Of a stretch of DNA of 64,000 bases, positions 37,394 to 46,839 are shown one piece after another (position 1 is the stretch's first letter; each line of letters starts with the position of its first letter). The notes beneath the pieces were generated by a model that ran no database searches, was not told where the DNA came from, and saw only the letters and a list, made by a program, of their open reading frames with translations. A program made the position numbers and the translations under genes. The stretch comes from Xanthobacter aminoxidans (GTDB lineage Bacteria; Pseudomonadota; Alphaproteobacteria; Rhizobiales; Xanthobacteraceae). The stretch lies in the NCBI RefSeq assembly GCF_023571765.1, contig NZ_JAMJXC010000002.1, forward strand, positions 124,001 through 188,000, given 5' to 3'.

Positions 37394-38275
37394 ATGTCCC
37401 AGCACAGCTTCTTCGACGGCTCCTATCTCGGCGATCGCGCGCGGCTTGCCCCCACCGCGCGGCTGGAATGCAAGGTCTGCTGGCACGTCTACGACCCCGC
37501 CGAGGGGTGCGAGGCGTGGCAGATCCCCCCCGGCACGCCGTTCAACGCGCTGCCCGATCACTGGCGCTGCCCGGTGTGCGACGGCGCCCGCGACGCCTTC
37601 ATGGTGCTCGACGGCGGCACGCCCGATCTTCCGGCCGTGATGCGCCCCGCGCTGGTCGATCCGGCGCTGGAGCGACAATTGGCCGAGGCGCCCGGCCTGT
37701 TCGAGGCGGTGTTCCGCGAAATCCATGCGGCCAAGATGAAGGGCGTGCCCTTCGTCAACGGCTCGCTCGGGGTGAAGGCGGTGGGCTTCCGCATCCATGA
37801 CGGACGGGTGATGGGCGTACTGGTGACGCCCTGGTTCATGAACATCGTGCTCCTGCCCAACGCCACCGACGACTGGTCGCAGCTGCGGACCGGCGAGAAG
37901 GAACTGATCGACTTTCCCTCGGGCACCTACGAGTTCCTCGCCGCCAACCGGCCCGAGACCGGCCCCTACAAGGCCTGCTCGCTGTTCTCCCCCATGTTCG
38001 ATTTCTCCTCCATGCTGCAGGCGGTGGAGACGGCCGAGGCGGTGATGCCCGGCCTGCTCGATGCCGGCAACCGGGAAGACGGCACCCGCACCGGCGAAAT
38101 CCGCCGCCGGGCGGAGGCTGACGAAGCCGCCCGTGTCGCGGCTGAGACGGCTGCGCTCGCCCCCGAAGCCGAAACGTCCGCGTCCCGCCGCGAGGCGCCG
38201 GTGGAACTCTCCCGCCGCTCGCTCCTCCTCGGCCCGCGCGCCGATGCGGAAGACCTCAGGGACGGCGCGGCATGA
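37394..38275 (+). CDS. hupJ: Rubredoxin fused to HybE/HupJ-type hydrogenase assembly chaperone
   Basis: 293 residues from the ATG at 37394, which has GAGG six bases before it; an ATG at 37382 overlapping the hupH stop is an alternative. The N-terminal part is a rubredoxin: CKVCWHVYDPAEG and WRCPVCDGARDAFMVL, with both CxxC iron knuckles. From about residue 95 comes the HybE family domain (FREIHAAKMKGVPFVNGSLGVKAVGFR, WFMNIVLLP). A Glu/Ala-rich tail ends the protein. In other rhizobia these are separate hupI and hupJ genes. The rubredoxin probably supplies electrons for FeS assembly. Confidence 0.9.
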   Translation: MSQHSFFDGSYLGDRARLAPTARLECKVCWHVYDPAEGCEAWQIPPGTPFNALPDHWRCPVCDGARDAFMVLDGGTPDLPAVMRPALVDPALERQLAEAPGLFEAVFREIHAAKMKGVPFVNGSLGVKAVGFRIHDGRVMGVLVTPWFMNIVLLPNATDDWSQLRTGEKELIDFPSGTYEFLAANRPETGPYKACSLFSPMFDFSSMLQAVETAEAVMPGLLDAGNREDGTRTGEIRRRAEADEAARVAAETAALAPEAETSASRREAPVELSRRSLLLGPRADAEDLRDGAA

Positions 38276-39234
38276 ACGGCTCCCGCGCGCTCCGCAGCCT
38301 CACCCTCACGCCCGACGGGCGCGCGGGCGGCTGGCGCGTGGCGCGGGAGGAGGGGCCGGACCCTGCCGGGACCCTGATCGGCCGCACGCCGGAGGAGGCG
38401 GCGCGGCTCGCCCCCCTCGTCTTCAACCTGTGCGGCGCGGCCCACGCCTTCGCCGCCCGCTCCGCCCTCGGCCTGCCCGCCGCCGCCGATGCCGAGACGA
38501 TGGCGCGCGAGACGGTGCGCGACCACGCGCTCGCCCTTCTCCACACCGTCCCCGTGGCGCTGGGCATGGCGCCGGACCGCGCTGCCCTCGCCCTTCTCGC
38601 CCGGCCGGACGGTGCGGCTTTCCATACCGCTCTGGTGGGCGACACCAGCGATCTCTCCGCTTTCTCCCCCGCCGAGCTGGAGGCGTGGCTCGCCGCCGCG
38701 CCGACGCCCACAGCCCGCGCCTTCGCCCGCATCCGCGCGGCTGATCCGGCGGAAGGCCGCGTGCATCTGCCGGAGCTGAGCGCGGACGTGCTCGCCGCCA
38801 CCCTCGTGCGGCCCCCCGCCGCCATCGGCTCCCACCGCGAGACCGGCGCACTGGGCCGCGTCGCCGGGACGCCGCTTCTTGCCGCGCTGCTCGCGTCCGA
38901 GGGACCGAGCCTGTTCGTGCGCCTCCTCGCCCGGCTGGTGGACGGCCTTGCCCATCTCGCACCGCGCCCCGCCCCTCCCCTTCCGGCCGGCATCGCGCCC
39001 GCCGCGCGCGGACTGCTGGGGCATCGGGCGGAGGTGGAGGCGGGGCGGGTGAAGGCCTATCGCATCCTCTCCCCCAGCGCCTGGAACCTCGCCCCCGGCG
39101 GGCTCTTGGAGCGGGCCTTCGCCGCCCTTTCCCCGGGCTGGCGGACGCGGTGGCTTGCGCCGCTGCTCGTTTGCGCCATCAATCCCTGCGTGCCCGTCAC
39201 CCTCTCCTTCGCCACGGAGCCCGCCTATGCATGA
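38272..39234 (+). CDS. hupK: Hydrogenase accessory protein HupK
   Basis: 320 residues, Ala/Leu rich. The segment LVFNLCGAAHAFAARSALGL corresponds to the first NiFe-binding region of large subunits, and the C-terminal end (FAINPCVPVTLSFATEP-like, read as VCAINPCVPV) to the second, with most ligands lost. HupK is regarded as a scaffold related to HupL that helps cofactor assembly. The ATG overlaps the previous stop by four bases; its own stop lies inside the hypA start region. Confidence 0.88.
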   Translation: MNGSRALRSLTLTPDGRAGGWRVAREEGPDPAGTLIGRTPEEAARLAPLVFNLCGAAHAFAARSALGLPAAADAETMARETVRDHALALLHTVPVALGMAPDRAALALLARPDGAAFHTALVGDTSDLSAFSPAELEAWLAAAPTPTARAFARIRAADPAEGRVHLPELSADVLAATLVRPPAAIGSHRETGALGRVAGTPLLAALLASEGPSLFVRLLARLVDGLAHLAPRPAPPLPAGIAPAARGLLGHRAEVEAGRVKAYRILSPSAWNLAPGGLLERAFAALSPGWRTRWLAPLLVCAINPCVPVTLSFATEPAYA

Positions 39235-39568
39235 GATGGCCGTGTGCGAGAGCCTGCTCTCGGCAATGGAAGAAGCGGCGAAGGCGCAGAATTTCTCGCG
39301 CGTCACCCGCGTGCGCCTCGCCATCGGCCGCTTCGCCGGCATCGAGGTGGAGGCGCTGCGCTTCGGCTTCGACGTGGTGACGCGGGGATCGCTGGCGGAC
39401 GGCGCCGAGCTGGTGGTTCTGGAGGAGGAGGGCACCGCCTGGTGCTTCGACTGCTCCGACACCGTGCCGCTCGCCCACCGCCTCGCCCCCTGCCCGAAGT
39501 GCGGCGGGGAACGGCTCCTGCCCAATGGCGGCACGGAGATGAAGATCAAAGACCTGGAGGTGATGTGA
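39227..39568 (+). CDS. hypA: Hydrogenase nickel incorporation protein HypA
   Basis: 113 residues beginning [11 protein letters not shown], where H2 binds nickel. The zinc site has CFDCSD and CPKCGG (two CxxC pairs, about residues 73-95). It delivers nickel to HupL together with HypB. It overlaps hupK by eight bases. Confidence 0.96.
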   Translation: MHEMAVCESLLSAMEEAAKAQNFSRVTRVRLAIGRFAGIEVEALRFGFDVVTRGSLADGAELVVLEEEGTAWCFDCSDTVPLAHRLAPCPKCGGERLLPNGGTEMKIKDLEVM

Positions 39569-40587
39569 TGTGCACGGTCTGCGGCTGCAGCGGCGACGGC
39601 GCCACCATTTCCGAGGCGCACGGTCCTTCCCACTCTCATGCCCATGGTCATGACCATCCGCACACCCACACCCATGCGGACGGCACCTCCCACAGCCATG
39701 CCCATGGACACGGGCACGATCACGCCCACGGGCATGACCACGACCATGCCCACCACGGCCATGACCCCCATCACCACGACGATCACCACCACCCCGCGCC
39801 CGATGCCGGCACGCTGGACTACGGCGCCGGCCCCGCCCGCGCCCATGCGCCGGGGCTGACGCAGGCGCGCATGGTGGAGATCGAGACCTCCATCCTCGCC
39901 AAGAACGACGATTACGCCGGCCGCAACCGCACCCGGCTCGATGCCGCCGGCGTGCTGGCGCTGAACCTCCTCTCCGGCCCCGGCGCCGGCAAGACCACGC
40001 TTCTCGTGGAAACGCTGAAGGCGCTGTCCGGCCGTCTCCCCTGCGCCGTCATCGAGGGCGACCAGCAGACTGACAACGACGCCGCCCGCATCCGCGCGGT
40101 GGGCACCCCGGCGGTGCAGATCAACACCGGCAAGGGCTGCCACCTCGACGCCCACATGGTGGGTCACGCGCTGGAAAAGCTGCCGCTGCCGCCCGGTGGG
40201 GTGCTGTTCATCGAGAATGTGGGCAACCTCGTCTGCCCCGCCGCCTTCGACCTCGGCGAGACGAAGCGCGTCACGCTCATCTCGGTGGCGGAGGGCGAGG
40301 ACAAGCCGCTCAAATATCCCGACATCTTCGAGGGCGCCGACCTCGTCCTCATCACCAAGGCCGACCTCGCGCCGCACGTGGACGCGGACATGGCGACGCT
40401 GGAGGCCAACATCCGCCGCATCAATCCCACGGCGGACATCCTCACCACCTCGTCTCGCGGCGAGATCGGGCTCGCCCGCTGGATCGCGTGGCTGGAAGCC
40501 GCCCGCGCCGTCCGCCTCAACGACCTTGCGAGCGCCCGCGAGGCCGAGGCTTCCGCTTTGCGTGCGGCTGCGGGAGGCGCGCGATGA
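39568..40587 (+). CDS. hypB: Hydrogenase nickel incorporation GTPase HypB
   Basis: 339 residues. An N-terminal CTVCGC nickel site is followed by a histidine-rich stretch (residues 22-75, about 27 His) that stores nickel, as in rhizobial HypB. The SIMIBI GTPase domain has P-loop GPGAGKTT (137-144), [13 protein letters not shown] and ITKAD. GTP hydrolysis drives nickel transfer with HypA. Start and stop overlap the flanking genes by one and four bases. Confidence 0.97.
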   Translation: MCTVCGCSGDGATISEAHGPSHSHAHGHDHPHTHTHADGTSHSHAHGHGHDHAHGHDHDHAHHGHDPHHHDDHHHPAPDAGTLDYGAGPARAHAPGLTQARMVEIETSILAKNDDYAGRNRTRLDAAGVLALNLLSGPGAGKTTLLVETLKALSGRLPCAVIEGDQQTDNDAARIRAVGTPAVQINTGKGCHLDAHMVGHALEKLPLPPGGVLFIENVGNLVCPAAFDLGETKRVTLISVAEGEDKPLKYPDIFEGADLVLITKADLAPHVDADMATLEANIRRINPTADILTTSSRGEIGLARWIAWLEAARAVRLNDLASAREAEASALRAAAGGAR

Positions 40588-42059
40588 ACCGGCGCCCGGC
40601 CATTCTGGTGGTGGATGACGAGCCGCGCTCGGTGGAGGTCATCGCCCGCGTGCTGGACGAGGAGTTCGACGTCTTCACCGCCCTGAACGCGGAGGAAGCC
40701 CGCCGCGTCCTCGAAAACGAGTGGATCCAGGTGATCTTCTGCGACCAGCGGATGCCGCAGACCTCCGGCGTCGCACTGCTCACCGAGGTGCGCGAGCGCT
40801 GGCCGGACATCCTGCGCATCATCGTCACCGGCTACACCGAGCCGGAAGACATGATCGGCGCCATCAACGACGCCGGCATCTACCAGTTCATCCCCAAGCC
40901 CTGGCATCCGGACCAGTTACTGCTCGCCGCCCGCAATGCCGCGCATCTGTTCCAGCTCCAGCGCGACCATGAGCGGCTGAATCTGGAAATGAAGCTCACC
41001 GCCGGCAATGCCGAGGCCCGCCTCGGCGCGCTGGAAGCGCGGGTGAAGCAGAATTTCCACTTCGACACACTGGTGCGCGCCCCCGGCAGCCCGCTCTCGC
41101 AGGTCTGCACCCGCGCCGCGCAGGTGGCGACCTTCGACGTGCCCGTGCTGATCCATGGCGAGACCGGCACCGGCAAGGAGTTGCTGGCCCGCGCCATCCA
41201 TTATTCCAGCCTGCGCTCGGACCGGCCTTTCTTCGCGGTGAACTGCGGGGCGATCCCGGACGAGCTTCTGGAATCCGAGCTGTTCGGCCACAAGAAGGGG
41301 TCGTTCACCGGTGCCCACGTGACGCGCATCGGCCTGCTCGACCAGGCGGACGGCGGCACCATCTTTCTCGACGAGATCGGCGATGTTTCCCCTGCCTTCC
41401 AGGTGAAGCTGCTGCGCTTCCTGCAGGAGGGCGAGATCCGCCCCGTGGGCTCCAACGAGGCGAAGCGGGTGAATGTCCGCGTGCTCGCCGCCACCCATCG
41501 CGACCTGAAAGGCGAGGTGGCCCGCGCCCGCTTCCGCGAGGACCTCTATTATCGCCTCTCGGCCATGGTGCTGACGCTCCCCGCGCTGCGCGAGCGGCGG
41601 GCGGACATTCCGGTCCTCGCCCAGAGCGTGCTTGATGCGCTCTCCAGCCAGCACGGCAAGCGCGTGCGCGGCTTCAGCGACGAGACGCTCGCCTGCATGT
41701 CCGCCTATGACTGGCCGGGCAACGTGCGCGAATTGCAGAACGAGGTGACGCGCATGCTGGTGCTCACCGAGCGCGACAGCCTCTCCGCCGATCTCCTCTC
41801 CCCCCACGTGGTGCGCGCCGCCGCGGCCGAGACGCGGGCGCCGGAGACGCTGGCCAATTCCTCCATCGCGCTGCCGGAGAGCGGTCCGCTGAAGGACCGC
41901 ATCGAGCGCATGGAGGCCACCATCCTCACCGAGACGCTGGTGCGCTGCCGCTGGAACAAGAGCCGCGCGGCGGAAGAACTTGGCCTCTCCCGCGTCGGCC
42001 TGCGCGCCAAGCTCGACCGCTACGGCATCGCCCGTGGCGGCGCGTTTGGGCAGCATTGA
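40584..42059 (+). CDS. hupR: Hydrogenase sigma-54 response regulator HupR/HoxA
   Basis: 491 residues. Receiver domain with D54 ([12 protein letters not shown]); AAA+ domain with Walker A GETGTGKE (192-199), sigma-54 contact loop GSFTGA (239-244, Ser in place of the usual Ala), and [22 protein letters not shown]-terminal Fis helix ([24 protein letters not shown]). It activates hup promoters with RpoN; HupR of this family is active unphosphorylated. The sensor pair HupUV/HupT that normally controls it is not in the window. The ATG overlaps the hypB stop. Confidence 0.95.
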   Translation: MNRRPAILVVDDEPRSVEVIARVLDEEFDVFTALNAEEARRVLENEWIQVIFCDQRMPQTSGVALLTEVRERWPDILRIIVTGYTEPEDMIGAINDAGIYQFIPKPWHPDQLLLAARNAAHLFQLQRDHERLNLEMKLTAGNAEARLGALEARVKQNFHFDTLVRAPGSPLSQVCTRAAQVATFDVPVLIHGETGTGKELLARAIHYSSLRSDRPFFAVNCGAIPDELLESELFGHKKGSFTGAHVTRIGLLDQADGGTIFLDEIGDVSPAFQVKLLRFLQEGEIRPVGSNEAKRVNVRVLAATHRDLKGEVARARFREDLYYRLSAMVLTLPALRERRADIPVLAQSVLDALSSQHGKRVRGFSDETLACMSAYDWPGNVRELQNEVTRMLVLTERDSLSADLLSPHVVRAAAAETRAPETLANSSIALPESGPLKDRIERMEATILTETLVRCRWNKSRAAEELGLSRVGLRAKLDRYGIARGGAFGQH

Positions 42060-42101
42060 GGGGGTTGGGGATGGACGCAAACGTCGATGAAGCCCAAGCC
42101 G

Positions 42102-42273
42102 CCGTCATGCCCGGCCTTGTGCCGGAAGTCGGCTGTTGCCGACTTCCGCCCCCGAGAACGGAACCCGCGAACACGCGGGTTCCGGGCATCCACGTCGACC
42201 CGACTGCGCACCTATTCGTCCTTTGTGCCCGGCCGATCCACGTGGATGGCCGGGACAAGCCCGGCCATGACGG
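42102..42273. repeat. Intergenic palindromic repeat element, copy 1
   Basis: The ends are complementary with few mismatches (CCGTCATGCCCGGCCTTGTG near 42102 and its counterpart ending CATGACGG at 42273). Inside are two perfect 10-bp hairpins (42124-42147 GGAAGTCGGC/GCCGACTTCC and 42160-42183 GGAACCCGCG/CGCGGGTTCC). It sits between hupR and hypC and resembles the mosaic intergenic elements of rhizobia. A related copy is at 46612-46714. Confidence 0.8.
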
Positions 42274-42317
42274 ATTGTTCGTAACCCCTCCCCCGCGTTC
42301 TCGATAGGAGCCCCGCC

Positions 42318-42617
42318 ATGTGCCTCGGCATTCCCGGACAGATCGTCGCCGTCGCGGACGCGGAGGCCATGCTGTGCGTCGTGGACGTTTCCGGCGTCCG
42401 CCGCACGGTGGACGTGGTGTGCGTGGCCGAGCCCGGCGCGCCGCTGGACGACCTCGTCGGCGCCTGGGTGCTGGTCCATGTGGGCTTCGCCATGAGCCGC
42501 ATCGACGAGGAGGAGGCCGCCGCCACCCTCAAGGTGCTCTCCGAGATCGGCGAGGCGGCGGTCGAGATGGAAGCCCTCACCCAAGGCAGCGTCGAGCTGC
42601 TGTCCACCCCGCGCTGA
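42318..42617 (+). CDS. hypC: Hydrogenase assembly chaperone HypC
   Basis: 99 residues starting MCLGIPGQIV with the essential Cys2. HypC holds the Fe(CN)2CO unit with HypD and hands it to the large-subunit precursor. It is the second family member here after hupF. It follows a 258-base gap carrying a repeat element and has AGGAG before the ATG; it lies 10 bases before hypD. Confidence 0.95.
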   Translation: MCLGIPGQIVAVADAEAMLCVVDVSGVRRTVDVVCVAEPGAPLDDLVGAWVLVHVGFAMSRIDEEEAAATLKVLSEIGEAAVEMEALTQGSVELLSTPR

Positions 42618-42627
42618 GGAGCCGGAC

Positions 42628-43752
42628 ATGCGCTTCGTCGATGAATTCCGCGATCCCGCCCTCGCCGCCGCCCTCGTGAAGGAGATCGGCGCCATCGCCG
42701 CCCGCCTCGAGCGCGGGCGCGACCGGCCCTTCGCCATCATGGAGGTGTGCGGCGGGCACACCCACGCCATCTTCCGCTATGGGCTGGAAGGCCTGCTGCC
42801 CGACCTCGTCGAATTCGTCCACGGCCCCGGCTGCCCGGTCTGCGTGCTGCCCATGGGCCGGGTGGACGATTGCGTCGCCATCGCCGAGCGGCCCGAGGTC
42901 ATCTTCACCACCTTCGGCGACGCCATGCGCGTGCCGGGCTCGAAGAAGAGCCTGCTCCAGGCCAAGGCGGACGGTGCCGACGTGCGCATGGTCTATTCGC
43001 CGCTGGACGCGCTCACGCTGGCCAAGCGCAATCCGGATCGCGAGGTGGTGTTCTTCGGCCTCGGCTTCGAGACCACCATGCCCTCCACCGCGCTGACCGT
43101 GCAGCGCGCCCTGCGCGAGGGCGTGACGAACTTCTCCCTGTTCTGCAACCACATCACCATCATCCCGACGCTGCGCGCTTTGCTGGAGCAGCCGGACCTC
43201 GGCATCGACGGCTTCATAGGGCCGGGGCATGTGTCCATGGTCATCGGCACGTCGCCCTATCGCTTCATCGCGGAAGAGTTCGGCCGGCCGCTGGTGGTGT
43301 CGGGCTTCGAGCCCATCGACCTCCTGCAATCCCTGCTCATGGTGCTGCGGCAGATCGAGGCCGGAGAGGCGCGGATCGAGAACCAATATGCCCGCGTGGT
43401 GCCGGAGCATGGCAATCCGGCGGCGCTCCGGGCGGTTCAGGAGGTGTACGAGCCGCGCGAGACCTTCGAGTGGCGCGGCCTCGGCTCCATCGCCGGCTCG
43501 GGCGTGCGGCTGACGGCGCCCTATGCCGCCTTCGATGCGGAAAAGCGCTTCGCCGTGCCTGACATCAAGGTGGCCGATCCCGCCCAATGCCGCTGCGGCG
43601 AAGTGCTCACCGGCGCCGCCAAGCCCTGGGCCTGCCCCGAGTTCGGCAAGGGCTGCACCCCCGAGACGCCGCTCGGCGCGCTGATGGTGTCTTCCGAAGG
43701 TTCTTGCGCGGCTTACTATCAATATGGCGGTATACGGGGAGAGGCCGCATGA
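42628..43752 (+). CDS. hypD: Hydrogenase iron-cofactor assembly protein HypD
   Basis: 374 residues. Conserved blocks: MEVCGGHTHAIFRYGLEGLLP, HGPGCPVCVLPMGRVD with the redox CxxC region, FGLGFETTMPSTA, GFIGPGHVSMVIG, and the C-terminal FeS-binding cysteines in CRCGEVLTGAAKPWACPEFGKGCTPETPLGALMVSSEGSCAAYY. HypD is the scaffold on which HypC and HypE assemble Fe(CN)2CO. The stop overlaps hypE by four bases. Confidence 0.97.
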   Translation: MRFVDEFRDPALAAALVKEIGAIAARLERGRDRPFAIMEVCGGHTHAIFRYGLEGLLPDLVEFVHGPGCPVCVLPMGRVDDCVAIAERPEVIFTTFGDAMRVPGSKKSLLQAKADGADVRMVYSPLDALTLAKRNPDREVVFFGLGFETTMPSTALTVQRALREGVTNFSLFCNHITIIPTLRALLEQPDLGIDGFIGPGHVSMVIGTSPYRFIAEEFGRPLVVSGFEPIDLLQSLLMVLRQIEAGEARIENQYARVVPEHGNPAALRAVQEVYEPRETFEWRGLGSIAGSGVRLTAPYAAFDAEKRFAVPDIKVADPAQCRCGEVLTGAAKPWACPEFGKGCTPETPLGALMVSSEGSCAAYYQYGGIRGEAA

Positions 43753-44819
43753 ACATCCCGTTCTCCACCCCGACCGCCGCCCGCCGGCGGCCCATGACGC
43801 AGAAGACGGTGACGCTCGCCCACGGCGGCGGCGGCAGCGCCATGCGCGATCTCATCGACGACGTGTTCCTCTCCGCCTTCTCGGGCGAAGGCCGCGCCGC
43901 GCCGGAGGATCAGGCCCGCTTCGACCTTTCCGCCCTGATGGCGCGGGGCGACCGGCTCGCCTTCACCACCGACGGCTTCGTGGTGGACCCCCTGTTCTTT
44001 CCCGGCGGCGACATCGGCAAGCTCGCCGTGTGCGGCACGGTGAACGATCTCGCGGTGGGCGGGGCGACGCCGGTGGCGCTCTCCTGCGCCATCATCATCG
44101 AGGAGGGGCTGGAGGTGGAGACGCTGCGCCGCGTCGTCCGCTCCATGGCCGAGACGGCGCAGGCGGCGGGCGTCGCCATCGCCACCGGCGACACCAAGGT
44201 CGTGGCGCGGGGCGCCTGCGACAAGCTCTTCATCACCACCACCGGCATCGGCGTCATCCGCGCCGGCCTCGACGTGGGCGTGACCAAGGCACGGCCCGGC
44301 GACAAGGTGATCGTCAACGGCCTGCTCGGCGACCACGGCGCCGCCATCCTCAACGCCCGCGGCGACCTTGCCCTCGACACCGCCATCGAGAGCGACTGCG
44401 CGCCGCTCAACGGCCTGATCGACACGCTCATTTCCGCCGCCCCCGGCCTGCGCATGATGCGCGACGCCACGCGCGGCGGCATCGCGGCGGTGGTGAACGA
44501 GCTGGCCGAGGCGAGCAAGGTCGGCATCCGCCTCGACGAATTGAGCCTGCCCATGCGGCCGGAGGTGATGGGCTTCTGCGAGATCCTGGGCCTCGACCCG
44601 CTCTATCTCGCCAACGAGGGCAAGATCCTCGCCGTGGTCCCCGCCGGGGAGAGCGACGCCGCGCTCGCCGCGCTGCGCGCCCATCCTTTGGGCCGGGATG
44701 CGGCGGTGATCGGCGAGGTCACGTCGGAGCGGCCCGGCCGGGTCGTCATGAGAACGCGCTTCGGGGGCGAGCGCATCGTCGACATGCTGGTCGGCGATCA
44801 ACTGCCCCGCATCTGCTGA
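43749..44819 (+). CDS. hypE: Carbamoyl-dehydrating protein HypE
   Basis: 356 residues. AIR-synthase-like fold (LAHGGGGSAMRDLIDDVF, TTDGFVVDPLFFPGGDIGKLAVCGTVNDLAVGGA). It ends in PRIC, where the C-terminal Cys carries the carbamoyl group that is dehydrated to thiocyanate and transferred to HypCD as the cyanide ligand. The carbamoyl donor enzyme HypF is required but not encoded in the window. An extra 15 residues precede the usual start (MTQKTVTLAHGG); the ATG at 43797 is an alternative. Confidence 0.96.
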   Translation: MNIPFSTPTAARRRPMTQKTVTLAHGGGGSAMRDLIDDVFLSAFSGEGRAAPEDQARFDLSALMARGDRLAFTTDGFVVDPLFFPGGDIGKLAVCGTVNDLAVGGATPVALSCAIIIEEGLEVETLRRVVRSMAETAQAAGVAIATGDTKVVARGACDKLFITTTGIGVIRAGLDVGVTKARPGDKVIVNGLLGDHGAAILNARGDLALDTAIESDCAPLNGLIDTLISAAPGLRMMRDATRGGIAAVVNELAEASKVGIRLDELSLPMRPEVMGFCEILGLDPLYLANEGKILAVVPAGESDAALAALRAHPLGRDAAVIGEVTSERPGRVVMRTRFGGERIVDMLVGDQLPRIC

Positions 44820-44855
44820 ACCTTTTTCAAACCGTCAAACACCGGGGAGACTTTC

Positions 44856-45455
44856 ATGCACCGCACGATCCGCACAGCAGCCGCCGCTGCCACCTTGACC
44901 CTCCTGCCGCAGCTCGCCTTCGCCCATACCGGCGTCGGCGACGTGCACGGCTTCAGCCACGGCTTCGCCCATCCCCTCGGCGGCCTCGATCACCTGCTCG
45001 CCATGGTCACGGTGGGCATCTTCGCCTGGCAGCTGGGCGGCCGCGCCGTGTGGGCGGTGCCCGCCACCTTCGTCGGCCTGATGGCCGTGGGCGGCGCGCT
45101 CGGCATCTCCGGCATCGACGTGCCGTTCGTGGAGCTGGGCATCGCCTTCTCGGTGATCGTGCTCGGCGGCGTGGTGGCCTTCGGCGTCAAGGCGCCGCTG
45201 GCGGCGGCCATGGCCATGGTCGGCTTCTTCGCCATCTTCCACGGCCACGCCCACGGCGCGGAAATGCCGGCGGATGCCTCTGGCCTCGCCTACGGCCTCG
45301 GCTTCATGTCGGCGACCGCTCTCCTCCACATGGCCGGCCTCGGCCTTGGCATGGCCATCGGCCGCTTCGGCGAGCTGCATGGCGAGAAGTTCGTGCGTGG
45401 CGCGGGCGCGGCGGTGGCTGTGGCCGGCGTCGGCATCCTCGCCGGGCTCGTCTGA
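44856..45455 (+). CDS. hupE: HupE/UreJ family membrane protein
   Basis: 199 residues. Signal-like N-terminus, then the family signature HGFAHPLGGLDHLLAM (about 30-48), six to seven hydrophobic helices, and FHGHAHGAEMP. HupE of rhizobia is a nickel permease that supplies the hydrogenase. It is the last hydrogenase gene, 36 bases after hypE. Confidence 0.93.
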   Translation: MHRTIRTAAAAATLTLLPQLAFAHTGVGDVHGFSHGFAHPLGGLDHLLAMVTVGIFAWQLGGRAVWAVPATFVGLMAVGGALGISGIDVPFVELGIAFSVIVLGGVVAFGVKAPLAAAMAMVGFFAIFHGHAHGAEMPADASGLAYGLGFMSATALLHMAGLGLGMAIGRFGELHGEKFVRGAGAAVAVAGVGILAGLV

Positions 45456-45512
45456 GCCCGCGCGGCGCCTGAGCGAAGGCCACGAGAAAAGCCCGCGCGG
45501 CGCCTGAGCGAA
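45456..45512. repeat. 22-bp direct repeat after hupE
   Basis: GCCCGCGCGGCGCCTGAGCG plus AA occurs at 45456-45477 and again at 45491-45512, 35 bases apart. The first copy begins immediately after the hupE stop. It is probably a local duplication. Confidence 0.7.
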
Positions 45513-45603
45513 ACCAATCGGCGCCGGTCGCAGGTCGGCACCGATGGTGCGCGCCCTCCAACATGCTATAGCGCCCGTCCGACACGCTTGAGGGGCCGGA
45601 CGG

Positions 45604-46584
45604 GTGCTGTACGACGAGGCGTATCTGGCGCGGACCGAAGGACTCGTCCGCACCCATCTGCCGGACTGGAGATTGCCGCCGGACGCGGCGCTCCAGCTCC
45701 TCTCCATCTCCGAAAATGCCACCTTCCGCGCCACCGCCGGCCCGCAGGACATGGTGATCCGCGTCTACCGGCCGGGCTATCACGAGGCGGCGGAAATCCG
45801 CTCCGAGCTGGCCTGGATCGAGGCCCTGCGCGCCGACGGCGTGGTGCCCACCCCCGCCATCATTCCCACGCACGACGGCCACCTCCTGAATGAGGTGAGC
45901 GCGGACGGCGCCCTGCGCCGGCTGGCCGCCTTCGCCTTCGTGCCCGGCATCGAGCCGCAGGAGGGCGCGGACCTCGCCCACTGGTTCACCCGCCTCGGCG
46001 CCTTCCATGCCCGCCTCCACGCCCATGCCAAGGGCTGGCAGCGGCCGGAGGGGTTCGCCCGCAAGGTGTGGGATTTCGAGAGCATGCTGGGCGACCGCCC
46101 GCTCTGGGGCGATTTCCGCGTCGCGCTGGGGCTGGATGCGGCCGGCCGCGCGCTGCTGGAGCGCACGGCGCGCGCTCTGAAGGACCGGCTCGCGCCGCTG
46201 ACGACGCCCGAGAGCTTCGGCCTCATCCATGCCGACCTGCGCCTCGCCAATTTGCTGGCCGATGGCGACAGCCTGACCCTCATCGATTTCGACGATTGCG
46301 GCTTCTCCTGGTACCTTTACGACTTCGCCTCCGCCGTCTCCTTCATGGAGCATTCGCCGCTGGTACCCGCGCTCAAGGAGGCGTGGATGGAGGGCTACCG
46401 CTCCCTCGCCCCTTTGCCGGCGGATGCCGATGCGCAGCTCGACGTGTTCGTGATGCTGCGGCGCATGCTGCTCACCGCCTGGGTCGCCTCCCACGCCGAG
46501 ACGCCAACCGCGCAGGCCATGGGCGCGCCCTATACGGCCGGGACGCTGGCGCTGGCCGAGACTTTTCTGACGCGGCGGAGGTAG
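45604..46584 (+). CDS. Aminoglycoside/choline-kinase-fold phosphotransferase
   Basis: 326 residues starting with a GTG at 45604. Kinase-fold landmarks: ENATFRATAG and MVIRVYRPGY (N-lobe), the catalytic loop GLIHADLRLANLL (H/D pair near 214-217) and metal site LIDFDDCGFSWYLYDFA (about 226-242). The family phosphorylates small molecules such as homoserine, choline or sugars, and includes the stress kinase SrkA. The substrate is unknown. It is not part of the hydrogenase operon in function, though nothing stops read-through from hupE. Confidence 0.8.
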   Translation: MLYDEAYLARTEGLVRTHLPDWRLPPDAALQLLSISENATFRATAGPQDMVIRVYRPGYHEAAEIRSELAWIEALRADGVVPTPAIIPTHDGHLLNEVSADGALRRLAAFAFVPGIEPQEGADLAHWFTRLGAFHARLHAHAKGWQRPEGFARKVWDFESMLGDRPLWGDFRVALGLDAAGRALLERTARALKDRLAPLTTPESFGLIHADLRLANLLADGDSLTLIDFDDCGFSWYLYDFASAVSFMEHSPLVPALKEAWMEGYRSLAPLPADADAQLDVFVMLRRMLLTAWVASHAETPTAQAMGAPYTAGTLALAETFLTRRR

Positions 46585-46611
46585 GCGCCGTCCTCCCCCC
46601 TTTGCACCGCC

Positions 46612-46714
46612 GTCATCGCCCGGCTCATCCGGGCGATCCACGGTTGGACGGGTTCGGGTTTCAGGACAGCGTGCAGGCGGATGGGTGGATCGCCCGGACG
46701 AGCCGGGCGATGAC
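46612..46714. repeat. Intergenic palindromic repeat element, copy 2
   Basis: GTCATCGCCCGGCTCATCCG begins the left arm (46612-46640); the right arm (46686-46714) is its near-perfect complement, ending CGGGCGATGAC. It has the same GTCAT-CCGG character as the element at 42102-42273. It lies between the phosphotransferase gene and tex. Confidence 0.8.
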
Positions 46715-46839
46715 ACGTAACAATGTGAGGGCGACAGATAAGGGCACCCGAACGGCGCTTTCCCCAGCCGCAACGTGACATCGCCCCATTGCTCGGCTAT
46801 GGGCGTCCCCCCGTGTCGCAGGACAGTTGAGGAGACCCC

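Noticed and set aside
39600-39790. Short repeated CATGCCCATGG-like units that could suggest a repeat array
   Set aside because: They encode the histidine-rich nickel-storage stretch of HypB. Units are irregular and in frame; not CRISPR.
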